A program made the translations under genes and the position numbers. From an uncultured Kiritimatiellota bacterium (lineage in GTDB: Bacteria; Verrucomicrobiota; Kiritimatiellia; RFP12; UBA1067), in the NCBI GenBank assembly GCA_934635385.1, contig CAKTZI010000013.1, positions 1 to 64,000 on the forward strand: 64,000 bases of DNA, read 5' to 3'. This document shows, piece after piece, positions 1-8,727 of the stretch; the stretch's first letter is position 1, and each line of letters begins with the position of its first letter. The notes under the pieces were generated by a model. The model saw nothing but the letters and a program-made list of their open reading frames with translations, had not been told where the DNA came from and did not search any database.

Positions 1-1
1 C

Positions 2-544
2 GTCCTCGCGGCGTGGGAACGGCGGAAGGGCTCGAAGGCGGACATGATCCGCCTCGGCGGGATGCTGCACGACCTCGCGTGCTACGTCGACAGCGCGCTC
101 CGCTTCGACGCGAACGGCGACGTCGTGAGCCGCAACGGCGGCATCCGGGGGTGGCTGAAGGAGAACCTGCCGGAGCTTTTCCCGAAGTACAAGACGCTCA
201 TGCGGTACAAGGCGATGGCGATCCGGCTGCGGCAGGCGACCGGGACGAAGGACCCGACGCCGACCAGCGCCCTGCTCGGAAATGGGATGGAACAGGAGAA
301 CGGGACGATGCACGAGGTCGTTCGGGAACTTCTGAAAGATTTCCGCATGACATTCTCATCTCTGGAGGAGGGGCTAGCGCAGAGGCTCGACCCTGAGCGG
401 GTGTTTTTGGACGCGGCGGTGCCGAGACGTGACATGACGCAGGGGAAAACGAGAGGGCTTGCACAGGGGAAAACGGGAGGGCTTACGCAGGGGAAGGGCT
501 TACGGAGGGGAAAACGGGAGATCTTACGGAAGGAACGAGGCTAA
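2..544 (+). CDS. Hypothetical protein, 5' partial, with repeat-encoded basic tail
   Basis: The reading frame is open from the left edge of the window, so the true start lies upstream; an internal ATG at 44 is the first visible one. About 180 residues are present. The first two thirds (residues about 15-135) look like a soluble alpha-helical domain and include the stretch NLPELFPKYKTLMRYK. I do not recognise the family. The last 35 residues are Gly/Lys/Arg-rich (TQGKTRGLAQGKTGG...) and are written by a tandem DNA repeat at 440-529. The gene ends one base before the response-regulator ATG, so the two may be co-transcribed, and the Shine-Dalgarno sequence of the regulator lies inside its last codons. 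The function is unknown; the repeat tail may be a recent addition rather than part of the original protein. Confidence 0.6.
   Translation, partial: VLAAWERRKGSKADMIRLGGMLHDLACYVDSALRFDANGDVVSRNGGIRGWLKENLPELFPKYKTLMRYKAMAIRLRQATGTKDPTPTSALLGNGMEQENGTMHEVVRELLKDFRMTFSSLEEGLAQRLDPERVFLDAAVPRRDMTQGKTRGLAQGKTGGLTQGKGLRRGKREILRKERG
440..529 (+). repeat. Degenerate 24-base tandem repeat, four units
   Basis: Units CAGGGGAAAACGAGAGGGCT-TGCA (440-463), its near copy (464-487), a copy shortened by six bases (488-505) and a fourth (506-529) lie head to tail. All lengths are multiples of three, so the frame of the upstream gene is kept, which gives the repeating QGK-RGL peptide. Confidence 0.75.
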
Positions 545-545
545 C

Positions 546-1163
546 ATGAAAATCAAAGTCCTGATCGTCGATGACCATGCGATCTTCGCGTTCAGCCTGG
601 CCTCGCTGCTCAATGCGCAGCCCGACATCGAAGTCGTCGGAACCGCGAACGACGGGGCGACGGCCGCCCTGCTGGCGAGCCGTCTCGCCCCTGACATCAT
701 CCTCATGGACTTGCTGATGCCCGGCTTCGACGGGGTCAAGACGACACGCCGGCTTCGCGCGGACGGCATCAGGGCCAAGATCCTGTTCCTGACGAGCCTC
801 TTCTGCTCAGACAGCCTTTCGCGCGCACTCGAAAGCGACGTGCAGGGCGCCGTCCTCAAGAATGACGAGCCGCCCGAACTGCTGAAGGCCATACGAAAGG
901 TCGCGCGCGGTGAGCGATTCGTCTCGGACGAGATTCAACGCATCCTGATCAACACCCCTCCCGTCCCGGAACTCTCGCCTCGCCAACGGGAAGTCCTCGA
1001 CCTGCTCGTGCAGGGCAAGGGAAATGCCGAAATCGCCAACAGCCTCGACATCCGGCTTGACACGGTCAAGGAACACCTGATGCTGATCTTCGACAAGCTC
1101 GGCGTATCCAGCCGCGCCGAGGCCATCAGCCTCGCCCTCTCCCGCCATCTGCTCGAATTCTAA
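546..1163 (+). CDS. LuxR/NarL-family response regulator
   Basis: Transcriptional regulator of 205 aa. The receiver domain (residues 1-120) has the acidic pair D9-D10, phosphoacceptor D55 in ILMDLLMPG, T83 and K105. The C-terminal LuxR-type helix-turn-helix (about 143-200) contains ELSPRQREVLDLL and the recognition-helix region LDTVKEHL. The ATG at 546 is chosen because the receiver fold begins there and GGAAGGAACGAGG precedes it; an in-frame upstream ATG at 459 would add only repeat-derived residues. Its likely partner is the HisKA_3 kinase at 8728, which is the usual kinase type for NarL-like regulators, although three minus-strand genes lie between them. The inferred targets are those three secreted-protein genes. 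It overlaps tail to tail by four bases with the glycerophosphodiesterase gene. Confidence 0.93.
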   Translation: MKIKVLIVDDHAIFAFSLASLLNAQPDIEVVGTANDGATAALLASRLAPDIILMDLLMPGFDGVKTTRRLRADGIRAKILFLTSLFCSDSLSRALESDVQGAVLKNDEPPELLKAIRKVARGERFVSDEIQRILINTPPVPELSPRQREVLDLLVQGKGNAEIANSLDIRLDTVKEHLMLIFDKLGVSSRAEAISLALSRHLLEF

Positions 1164-2101
1164 AGTGGCAGCGTATGGCGGCCCATCTTCTCCAAATAGG
1201 CGACAAGCGCCGCCGGACGATCGGTCTGAAGCAGCGTCGCGCCCTGCGCGAGAAACCAGTCCCATCCCGTTTCCCAACCCGACTCATCCTCTTCGCACGT
1301 GTGTCCGTTGTTGAGCGAACGCCACATCGTGTTGAGCCACAGGCGGGGGCGCTCCGGCAACGCGCGGAACTCTTCGAGGAACCGTGCCGCGTCCGTCTTC
1401 CGCAGGCAGACCTCATAGGCCCGTGGCTGCCGCCTTTCGCGCCGCCATGCGCCGATCAGCCGCTCGACGCCATCCGTCCCGTTCGTGACGTGCACAATCG
1501 GCATGTAGATGACCGCACCGTCGTCAATCCGTCGCCACGCCTCTCCCGTTTCGGCGCGAATTGCGGACGGTGCCCCTCCCGCCTTGCAGATCACCTGACG
1601 TTCCATGCCCAGACGCCGGATCACCTCCAACAGTGCCGCCGACTGCCCCGCGAACTTGTCGATGTTGACGAGGCACCTGTCCTTCGCCGCCAGGAGAACC
1701 TCGTCCAGCGAAGCGACGCGCTCCTCCGTGAGCGCCGCGTCCTTGCCGCCCCGGCCTTCGCGAAGCCGATGTGTCCGGATCTCGTCGAACGTCCAATCCC
1801 GAGCCCAGCCTGAACCGTCGGTCGTGCGTTCCAGCCGCGCATCGTGCAGGAGAACGAACCGCCTGTCCCGCGTCAGTATCGGATCGATCTCAAGGATGTC
1901 AACACCCATCGCAATCGCGCTCTTCGCAGCTGAAAGCGAATTCTCCGGATGGTTCCGCCAGTCCATGCGATGGGATGCCACGAACACGTAGTTCGTGTCG
2001 CCGCTCAAGAACAGGCGCCGCAGCCTCTCGGCGCGCGAATCGGCTTCGGCGTCGAGTCCGACTGCCACGAAAAGAACGGTCAGCAGGATGCGCAAGATCA
2101 T
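1160..2101 (-). CDS. Secreted glycerophosphodiester phosphodiesterase
   Basis: Predicted to hydrolyse glycerophosphodiesters to glycerol-3-phosphate and an alcohol, probably outside the cytoplasm. The 313 aa start with a signal peptide (residues 1-20, MILRILLTVLFVAVGLDA). The GDPD TIM-barrel signature is complete: SHR at H44-R45, PENS with E53, LEIDP with E71 and D73, and LHD with H86, the usual metal ligands and catalytic histidines. The ATG at 2101 is preceded by GGAGAGGAG. It lies 35 bases downstream of the PATR-repeat gene on the same strand and is probably the last gene of a three-gene unit that starts at 8631. Its stop overlaps the end of the response-regulator gene, so transcripts of the two converge. 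Confidence 0.88.
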   Translation of the reverse strand: MILRILLTVLFVAVGLDAEADSRAERLRRLFLSGDTNYVFVASHRMDWRNHPENSLSAAKSAIAMGVDILEIDPILTRDRRFVLLHDARLERTTDGSGWARDWTFDEIRTHRLREGRGGKDAALTEERVASLDEVLLAAKDRCLVNIDKFAGQSAALLEVIRRLGMERQVICKAGGAPSAIRAETGEAWRRIDDGAVIYMPIVHVTNGTDGVERLIGAWRRERRQPRAYEVCLRKTDAARFLEEFRALPERPRLWLNTMWRSLNNGHTCEEDESGWETGWDWFLAQGATLLQTDRPAALVAYLEKMGRHTLPL

Positions 2102-2127
2102 GACTTCTCCTCTCCTTTCCCTCGACC

Positions 2128-2146
2128 CATTCGCATTCAGCGAATG
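2128..2146 (-). terminator. Possible stem-loop at the end of the PATR-repeat gene
   Basis: CATTCGC and GCGAATG form a 7-bp stem around a 5-base loop and include the stop codon of the upstream gene. No T-run follows, so it may protect a 3' end or attenuate rather than terminate. Confidence 0.3.
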
Positions 2147-5100
2147 ATGTACATCAATCCCTTGGCCGTCCCTCGGCCCTGAATCTCGACAAAGTCGTCC
2201 TGCCGGACTGTCCTGAGTTCAAGATAGCCGTCTGGGCAAGTCAGCTCGCCGACGACGGATCTCGCCTTGAGGAGCGTCGTCCAGTTCCCATAGGCACGTC
2301 GCGCGGCCTTCGGGATTGAGAGTCCGCCGCCGGCGAATGTCACAGACTCCGCGACAAAGCCGACATTCGGCGCACCCAGAACAACCGTGCCCGCCGTCAG
2401 CGTCAGACCGCCCGTCAGATCGTTGTCGTCCCGCGTCAGTACCAACCGTCCCAAGCCCTTCTTCTCCAGAGTTGCGGACGAGCCGTCGACGGGATCGGCA
2501 AAGACGATCGTCTGCGCCGCGCCCGTGTCGGGGTTCTGCGTATCGACCGTGCAAGAGCCTGTCAGCATGAGGGCACGTTGTACCGAAGTCGTTCCGAGCG
2601 ATGCGCGATCCGTCGCGGCGGCGGAGGGGCCGTATGTCCAGTCCGCACACGCGCCCAGTGTCGCGTCCGCAAGCGCAATCGTCGCGCACATCGGCTCGCC
2701 ATTCGTATTGGCCGTCGCGAAATCGCCGCCGACGTTCAGCCGCAGGCCGTCCCTGACCGACAGGGCCTGTCCCCGGCAATAGCTGAACGACGCGATGTCG
2801 AGACGACCTGAACCTGTAAACGTCTGGCTCATACCGGTGTCCAGGCCATAGCGCGAGACGATCATCGTGCCATCGACGACGTGGGGCTTCGACGAGAGCG
2901 TCCAGACGAGCGGCCTGCCATTCGACGCGGCCCAGTCAAAGATGCCGCCCGCCTCGACGACAATCGACCCGGAGCGAAGGCTCTGCGCCGAGAAATTCGG
3001 CTGGTTCGTGACCGTCAGGCGACCGCCATGCAGGACACGCAACGTCGCGTCGCCCACGAGCATCAGCTTGTGGACGACCGCCTCGCCGCCAATTCCGACA
3101 GTCCCCTTGACGTAGAGGTGATCCGCATAGCCGCCGTCCGTCGTCCGCAACCGCCCGTTGAAGGCGACACCGCCCGTGCCGCCGTCCACGACCGCCGTCG
3201 CGTGGGCGAACGTGACGTCGTTTGCGAACGTGACCCGCGCGCGCGAGGCGTTCTGCACGGTGACGGGCTCCAGACTGGAGCTGACGCCATTCGTGAACAC
3301 GATCGCATTCCCGGTGACGGCAAACGGGCCGGCCGTCGGACGGAAGGTCATCGACCCTAAGAACGTCCCGTCCGGGAAATCGTTGTTCATGGCCAAGCTC
3401 CCAAAGCCGCTCGCGAAGAGATGCGCCCCCGCCGGCGGAAGCGCCGTCCAGTTCGCCGCCACCGACCAGCGTCCGTCCACGGCACCCGTCCATTCGTACG
3501 CCTCCGTCGGCGTCACGTCGGATGGCACGACAAAGACGCCGGCCTCGGTGAACTTGACCGTAAACGACTTCCCGGTCACATCCGTCAAGTTGACCGTCGT
3601 GCGCGCCGGGTCGAGCGCCGCGCCGGAAACGACCGGATAAGCCGCCGCATCAAGGCCGTCCGCCAGCGTGACGTTCCACGTGACGGCCCCCTTCTGCGTC
3701 ACACGATTCGCCGAAAGGCCCCTGCCGTCATTTTTGTCCAACGTCATCGAAATCGTCACACCGTCGCCCAAGACGAACGAATCAACGTCCATCGCACTGC
3801 CGTCCACCGCGAACTGCGCGCCGTCGTCCAGCGTCAGGACGTCCGCCTCAAAGCCCGAACATTTGAGGAATCGGGCTGTCGTCTTCTTCTCGACCGTCAG
3901 TGATGCGCCGAGGAAAGAGACCGTCTCGAACGACACCGCGCCGCCGCCTGTCACCGTCAGCGCGCCCGTCGGATCCTCGAAGGAACTGTTTGTGAAGACC
4001 GCCGCATGCGACAGGTCCGCGCCCTTGCAGTCCGCCATGTCGATCGTGTTCGAGCCGCTGAACCGGAAAGCCTTGCTCTTTGCCACGTAATCGGACAGAT
4101 CGCCGTACATCCGAATCGTGTCGTTCTCGAAGCAGAAGGTTCCGCCGTCATGGACAGTGGAGAATTGCGTGCCGACGCAGAGCGACAGGTTGCGCAGAAC
4201 GACGGGGCTTCCCTGAACACGGATGTCCTTCGCGCGAATCTCCCCACGTCTGCGCCCGTCAAGAACCGAACCCTTCTTGTAGGCCGGATCGAGGGTCAGG
4301 ATCGCATTGTCCCCATCCAGGTCAAGGATGCCGTCCAAGTAGAAGAGCGCCGGATCCGTCTCGTCGATGAAGACAGCCGCATTGTCAAGCGGTCGCAGGC
4401 GATAGCCCGCGCCCACCAGCACCGCATCGTCATCCCAGAGGCAATCGACGTGCTGGGCCGTGCCGCCGGCCATCATGTTCTTCGTGTAGTCGAAGAGGCC
4501 GCCGTCCGTCACGCGAACATGGCCCCTCAAGTTGGCGTTCACCGACTTCGCGCGAAAGACGCCGCCCTCGACAACGAGCATTGACGTGCCTGTCGCCGCG
4601 TGGCCGACCTCCGTGCCGACTTCGACGCGACCGCTCCGAACCGTCATCCGCCCATGCGTTTCCGTCGTTCCGTTGTTGATGGAGAAATAGAGCTTTTCGG
4701 TGCTGAACGCCCTGTCGGGGGACGCGCCGTTGTCTATGACCAGCTCGTGCGACGCGGAGAGTCCGACAATCACCTGCAGGTTCGCGCCCGACGACGAGAA
4801 GCCCGCCCGGAAGACGCTCTTCGCGAAGTCCGCACCCGGCGTCACGTCCTTGATGCCGCCGAACATCACGTAGACGGATGCCGTCGTGACGTCGTTGCTG
4901 TAGGTGCAGCCGGGGCCGAACGCCACCTTGCCCGTCGCCGACAGGTGCAGCCGACAGGCGAACGTCGTCTCGACCGACGTGCAGTTGAGGTTCAGGATCG
5001 GCATTGTCGCCTGCGCCTGTTCATTCGCGCCCACGCCACCCGACATGGAAATCGTCAGAAGTCCGTCCCCGCCAAACGAGACCGCCGCCGACTGCGCCGC

Positions 5101-5370
5101 GATCTTCACCTGCCGGGCAACGGCCGTCTCCGCGTCAACGACAACCGTCGTCGCCTCCGCCACGTCAAAGACGGCCGTGTCGTTCGCCGTCGGCACGGTC
5201 GGATTCCAGTTGGCCGGCGTCGACCACCTGTTGCCGTCGTTCGCCGCCCCTGTCCACGTGACGACATCCGCAAGCGCGCCTCCGGCCATCAGGCCGTGGA
5301 CGGACGCCAGCACCACATTGAGACAGTTGATCTTCATTCTTTGCGTTCCTTTCTGTTTGTTGGATTTCAT
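2137..5370 (-). CDS. Large secreted PATR-repeat (autotransporter passenger-like) protein
   Basis: A 1077-aa exported protein, probably surface-attached or released. The segment MKINCLNVVLASVHGLMAGG with following ALA (residues 12-34) is a signal peptide. The rest is Gly/Thr/Asp-rich predicted beta-helix. Two related modules begin with VTWTGAANDG (about residue 36) and YEWTGAVDG (about 623), each followed by an NW motif, which suggests an internal duplication. Near residues 970-1005 there is a passenger-associated repeat of the type LEKKGLGRLVLTRDDNDLTG. No C-terminal beta-barrel and no recognisable sorting tail was seen, so export beyond the periplasm is unexplained. Two starts are possible: ATG 5370 with AAGGA overlapping the previous stop codon, or ATG 5337 just before the hydrophobic core. 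It follows the glycosidase-like gene by 9 bases. Ligand unknown. Confidence 0.8.
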   Translation of the reverse strand: MKSNKQKGTQRMKINCLNVVLASVHGLMAGGALADVVTWTGAANDGNRWSTPANWNPTVPTANDTAVFDVAEATTVVVDAETAVARQVKIAAQSAAVSFGGDGLLTISMSGGVGANEQAQATMPILNLNCTSVETTFACRLHLSATGKVAFGPGCTYSNDVTTASVYVMFGGIKDVTPGADFAKSVFRAGFSSSGANLQVIVGLSASHELVIDNGASPDRAFSTEKLYFSINNGTTETHGRMTVRSGRVEVGTEVGHAATGTSMLVVEGGVFRAKSVNANLRGHVRVTDGGLFDYTKNMMAGGTAQHVDCLWDDDAVLVGAGYRLRPLDNAAVFIDETDPALFYLDGILDLDGDNAILTLDPAYKKGSVLDGRRRGEIRAKDIRVQGSPVVLRNLSLCVGTQFSTVHDGGTFCFENDTIRMYGDLSDYVAKSKAFRFSGSNTIDMADCKGADLSHAAVFTNSSFEDPTGALTVTGGGAVSFETVSFLGASLTVEKKTTARFLKCSGFEADVLTLDDGAQFAVDGSAMDVDSFVLGDGVTISMTLDKNDGRGLSANRVTQKGAVTWNVTLADGLDAAAYPVVSGAALDPARTTVNLTDVTGKSFTVKFTEAGVFVVPSDVTPTEAYEWTGAVDGRWSVAANWTALPPAGAHLFASGFGSLAMNNDFPDGTFLGSMTFRPTAGPFAVTGNAIVFTNGVSSSLEPVTVQNASRARVTFANDVTFAHATAVVDGGTGGVAFNGRLRTTDGGYADHLYVKGTVGIGGEAVVHKLMLVGDATLRVLHGGRLTVTNQPNFSAQSLRSGSIVVEAGGIFDWAASNGRPLVWTLSSKPHVVDGTMIVSRYGLDTGMSQTFTGSGRLDIASFSYCRGQALSVRDGLRLNVGGDFATANTNGEPMCATIALADATLGACADWTYGPSAAATDRASLGTTSVQRALMLTGSCTVDTQNPDTGAAQTIVFADPVDGSSATLEKKGLGRLVLTRDDNDLTGGLTLTAGTVVLGAPNVGFVAESVTFAGGGLSIPKAARRAYGNWTTLLKARSVVGELTCPDGYLELRTVRQDDFVEIQGRGTAKGLMYIIR

Positions 5371-5379
5371 TTGCAGTCC

Positions 5380-8300
5380 TTACCTGAAATTCGCCTGTAT
5401 CGGCGTGACAAGGGAGCCTTTCAGCGTTCCGCCAAGCGCGGCGACCCGAACCATCGTCTCGTTGGGTCGCGTCTGACGGCTCTTGACGGAACGGATCGTC
5501 ACCCGGCCGCGCCAGACGCATCCCGTTCCATCCGCCGGATCGAGCGTTACGGACGCGCTGCCGTTGATCTCGTTGCCCAACAGCGCGCACGTCACGTCCT
5601 CGGCCGGATCCTCCAGCGTCAACGTGACCTCGAACACGTCGCCGACGCCCAGCGTCCGCTTCCCGAAGGTGTTCACCTCCACGCGATTCGGCGGCGTCGG
5701 CACACAGCCGAATTCGCCGAACTTGAGCGTGTAGTTCCAGCCGCCGACGTGCGCCTGCACCGTTCCCCGCCGACCAGTGGCCTTGGGATCGTCCGAAAGC
5801 TTCGCCATGTACGTCGCGGGAATGACCGACTGGCCGCCCGCGCCAACCGTGCCGACGCCCGGATAGACCTTCAGGAACCAGCCGTGATAGCGCCACGTCG
5901 GATGCTCCTCCCAAACCGCCTCGTCCAGCCGCGCCACAAACCACGACCGCTTCGGATCATACGCGAAGCTCACGCGCTCTTCCATGTTCGAGACGCTCCA
6001 CTGCCGGACAAAGGCCGGCGGCTTCTTCTGGGCGGCGGCTGTCGGCGGCGGACGATCCGCCAGAAGCGCGATCTCGTAAAGTTCCGTCGGCTCCGCAGAC
6101 GGGAAGTCAAGCCGAAGCCTGACGGCCTTCTCGTCCGTCGGCAGCGTCAGGACGTTTTCGTACCGTCTTGTCTGCGCCCGCGTTCCCTCAAGCGGCACCC
6201 ACTGGCGACGACGACAGGCCTTGGCTGTCCAACCGTCCAGGCCTGCGCCCGAAAGGCGGATGCGGCGAAACGTGGGCGTGAAGGACGGGAAGGACAGCTC
6301 GATGAACTTCGGACCGGTTGCCGGCGCCTTCCAGGCGAGCGCCAAGCGTCCGCCGTCAAAGATGTCATAGAAATCGTCGGCGAAGACGGTGCCGGACTTC
6401 CCGGCGAGCGAAATGGAAATCTCCTTCTCCCGTCCGACGAGCAGATTGCGCGGATCGGTCCGTTCCCGTTCGCCCGCCGCCGCGCGCGCACGTGCTGACG
6501 CCAGCGGCTCCATCTTCGGCGCGGCCGCCCCCTCATCGCGGAAAGCCACGTCAAACGGCGCATTGAGGTTCACGTCAACCGTGAGCTTCCGCACGTCCAG
6601 GGTCCAGACGCACGTCTCGCGTCCGGCGACGGGCGGCTTGAGCGTCCGAGCGCCGTGGAGCAGCAGGTCTTCGTAGGCGCAGGTGAACGCGAACGTCCAG
6701 CGGATGCCCTCGTAGAGGCCGGGCCGTCCAAGCGCCGACGCGCCGCTGAACGGCCAGAGCGTCTTCGCGCCATGCGCGAGAGCCGTCATCACGTGGCAGA
6801 CGTACTCGTCGAATGTCGGATAGTCCGAGAATGACGAGTTGAAGCGATAGCTGAACGCCGTCGGCACGAAGCCGATGCACTTGTCCGTGCGTCCCAAGCT
6901 CGTCATCTGGTCGATGTAGGGCCCGAATTCGCGCATCTGGTGCTGGTAGAGGCGATTGCCCGAGGCGTCGCTGTGCGGATCGAGGTAGGGATGCGTCTCG
7001 AACCAGTCGGCGCAATCGACGTAGCGCGCCGGCGTGCGTGTCGCCATGAGGACGACATGATAGGGGTCGCGCGCCTTGACGTATTCGTAGACGTGGCGCA
7101 GGTAGACTTCCGAGAGCCCCCGCACGTCCGGCTCGTCCGAAAGGTAATAATAGCCGAACGTGCCGTCTCGGCATCCCTCGATGACGCGATCGACCTTGTC
7201 GAGGTATTCCCTGCAGGGATAGACGTCCTTCTTGACCTCCTTGGCCTCGAAAGCCCGGCCGCCCATGAGCCGGCTCGGCTCAAGCCAGCCGCCGCGGCTG
7301 ATGTTGCGCGTGAGGTGCAGGCCGTTGGCCGTGTCGTTCGTGTAGACGTCAATCCAGGCGCGCGAAGCGTTGAAGTAGGGCGCATAGAAGTCGCGGCGGA
7401 ACGTCGGCTTGCCGTCGACGACGAGATTCCCGCCGGAGATCCACGTCATCTGCCTTCCCGACGGCGGCAACTTGCGGATCCGGACGGCTTTCGACTGTCC
7501 GTCGGCCGTCAGCGTCAGCGTCGCCGTGCCGCACGCGAATCCCGGCGTCGCGAACCGGAAGGCGTCGCCGGAGCGGATCGTCTGCTGCGCCTTCGGCACG
7601 CCCGGCCCCTCCAGCGTCAGCGTCACGTCGCCGCCGCCGAGCGAGGTGGCCGTGCCGGCAATGCAGTCCGACGGCTGGCCCGGATAGAAGCTGTCGCGGT
7701 ACTCCGGCACGGACAGGCGGCACGTCAGCGGCTCGTAATCGACACGCACGGGAAAGCCGCGCACGAACGTGCGGCCGTCGGACAGGCGGCGCAGCACGAG
7801 GCGCGTGCGCTGCCGCCCCGTCTTCGCATACGCGGCGGACAGCTCCAGCCGCGCGAACTGGCCGGCGCGCAGGAAGACCCGATCGAGTTCGCCGACGACC
7901 GCACCGTCGGCCTCGGCCCTGAACGCATACTCGCCCTGCTGGGCCGCCAACGCCCGGACGCGCATCCGCCCGCCGTAACGGCCGGCCCGAAAGGAATCGA
8001 CTCGCAGAGACGCGTCCTCGATGTAGACATCATCCTCGGCGCCGCGCATCGGGAAGCCCGAAACCTTCCTGAAGGCGTCCGGCTCATGGAAACTCCTCAG
8101 GCAACGCTGCCAAGACGTGTTGCCGCCGCCCGTACGATCCGTGCGCGACACGTTGACCAGCCAGTCGCCCTTCCAGTTCGCGGTGCGCGTCATGTAAAAG
8201 GCCGAGAGGGGAATCGACATCTCGCAGACCCAGCCCTCTTTTGTCGGGACGGCGGACGCCGACCATTCGGGATCGTACGGATCGGGCTGGATGCCCCCCT

Positions 8301-8631
8301 TCTCGGAAAAGAACGCCGCATTCTTCGAGCCGTCCGCCCCGACCCAGAACTGGTAGTAGTTGTTCACGGAGCCTTCCGGCGAGAGAAAGACCTCGACCGT
8401 GTCGGCCACGCCGTCTTTCCATTGGCCAAGCCTTTCCGGCGCCAGGCTGTCGCAACGGATGCGAACATTCAGTGCGCCCGATTCGGCGGACAGGGAAAAT
8501 GACGTCTGGGCCTTGGCCGGCGCCCCGGAACCCAGGCTGACGAAGCCCGAACCCGAAACGATCTCGGCAGCCTGGACGGCCACCGACACCAGGAACGCAA
8601 AGGCAAGCGAACTGATCGACTGGCATTTCAT
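5380..8631 (-). CDS. Secreted multidomain glycoside hydrolase-like protein
   Basis: 1083 aa starting with a signal peptide (MKCQSISSLAFAFLVSVAVQ, then AAE). Residues about 25-205 resemble a CBM9-like carbohydrate-binding module (VADTVEVFLSPEG, WEMSI-type strands). A beta-sandwich segment follows, then a (beta/alpha)8-like domain from about residue 385 (GNLVVDGKPTFRRDFYAP). Within it YYLSDEPD contributes E500 and WFETHPY contributes E545. A pair of strand-end glutamates about 45 residues apart is what a retaining clan-A glycosidase would show, but this assignment is inferred, not demonstrated. The C-terminal 350 residues are beta-rich. The substrate cannot be read from the sequence. ATG 8631 is chosen because the signal peptide begins there. 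The gene is divergent from the sensor kinase at 8728 and heads the unit with the PATR and GDPD genes. Confidence 0.75.
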   Translation of the reverse strand: MKCQSISSLAFAFLVSVAVQAAEIVSGSGFVSLGSGAPAKAQTSFSLSAESGALNVRIRCDSLAPERLGQWKDGVADTVEVFLSPEGSVNNYYQFWVGADGSKNAAFFSEKGGIQPDPYDPEWSASAVPTKEGWVCEMSIPLSAFYMTRTANWKGDWLVNVSRTDRTGGGNTSWQRCLRSFHEPDAFRKVSGFPMRGAEDDVYIEDASLRVDSFRAGRYGGRMRVRALAAQQGEYAFRAEADGAVVGELDRVFLRAGQFARLELSAAYAKTGRQRTRLVLRRLSDGRTFVRGFPVRVDYEPLTCRLSVPEYRDSFYPGQPSDCIAGTATSLGGGDVTLTLEGPGVPKAQQTIRSGDAFRFATPGFACGTATLTLTADGQSKAVRIRKLPPSGRQMTWISGGNLVVDGKPTFRRDFYAPYFNASRAWIDVYTNDTANGLHLTRNISRGGWLEPSRLMGGRAFEAKEVKKDVYPCREYLDKVDRVIEGCRDGTFGYYYLSDEPDVRGLSEVYLRHVYEYVKARDPYHVVLMATRTPARYVDCADWFETHPYLDPHSDASGNRLYQHQMREFGPYIDQMTSLGRTDKCIGFVPTAFSYRFNSSFSDYPTFDEYVCHVMTALAHGAKTLWPFSGASALGRPGLYEGIRWTFAFTCAYEDLLLHGARTLKPPVAGRETCVWTLDVRKLTVDVNLNAPFDVAFRDEGAAAPKMEPLASARARAAAGERERTDPRNLLVGREKEISISLAGKSGTVFADDFYDIFDGGRLALAWKAPATGPKFIELSFPSFTPTFRRIRLSGAGLDGWTAKACRRRQWVPLEGTRAQTRRYENVLTLPTDEKAVRLRLDFPSAEPTELYEIALLADRPPPTAAAQKKPPAFVRQWSVSNMEERVSFAYDPKRSWFVARLDEAVWEEHPTWRYHGWFLKVYPGVGTVGAGGQSVIPATYMAKLSDDPKATGRRGTVQAHVGGWNYTLKFGEFGCVPTPPNRVEVNTFGKRTLGVGDVFEVTLTLEDPAEDVTCALLGNEINGSASVTLDPADGTGCVWRGRVTIRSVKSRQTRPNETMVRVAALGGTLKGSLVTPIQANFR

Positions 8632-8641
8632 GATGCCGATA

Positions 8642-8647
8642 AGTGTA
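8642..8647 (-). promoter_or_regulatory. Possible -10 box for the glycosidase operon
   Basis: TACACT preceded directly by GTG on the minus strand, 10 bases before the ATG at 8631, would give a leader of only a few bases. It is weaker than the extended -10 boxes elsewhere in the window. Confidence 0.3.
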
Positions 8648-8665
8648 CACCACCGGACCGTTGGC

Positions 8666-8693
8666 CCACAACCCCCACGGAGGTGGGGTGTGG
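8666..8693. promoter_or_regulatory. Inverted repeat between divergent promoters
   Basis: CCACA..CCCCAC and GTGGGG-TGTGG form an interrupted 11-bp dyad around GGAG. It sits in the 96-base space between the glycosidase-like gene and the sensor kinase, about 20 bases upstream of the kinase -10 box. It is a candidate operator for the regulator encoded at 546, because both genes flank the presumed regulon. Confidence 0.4.
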
Positions 8694-8711
8694 AACGCGA
8701 CAGGCGAAACG

Positions 8712-8720
8712 TGATATAAT
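8712..8720 (+). promoter_or_regulatory. Extended -10 promoter of the sensor kinase (leaderless)
   Basis: TGATATAAT, a perfect extended -10. Seven bases separate it from the ATG at 8728, so the expected transcription start coincides with the start codon. No ribosome-binding site can exist in such a transcript. Confidence 0.7.
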
Positions 8721-8727
8721 CTCGGCC

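Noticed and set aside
440..529. Possible CRISPR-like repeat array
   Set aside because: The units are contiguous without spacers and no cas gene is present; it is a coding minisatellite.
4600..6498. Plus-strand frame opposite the PATR-repeat and glycosidase genes
   Set aside because: Arg/His-rich shadow; the minus-strand genes have signal peptides and coherent domains.
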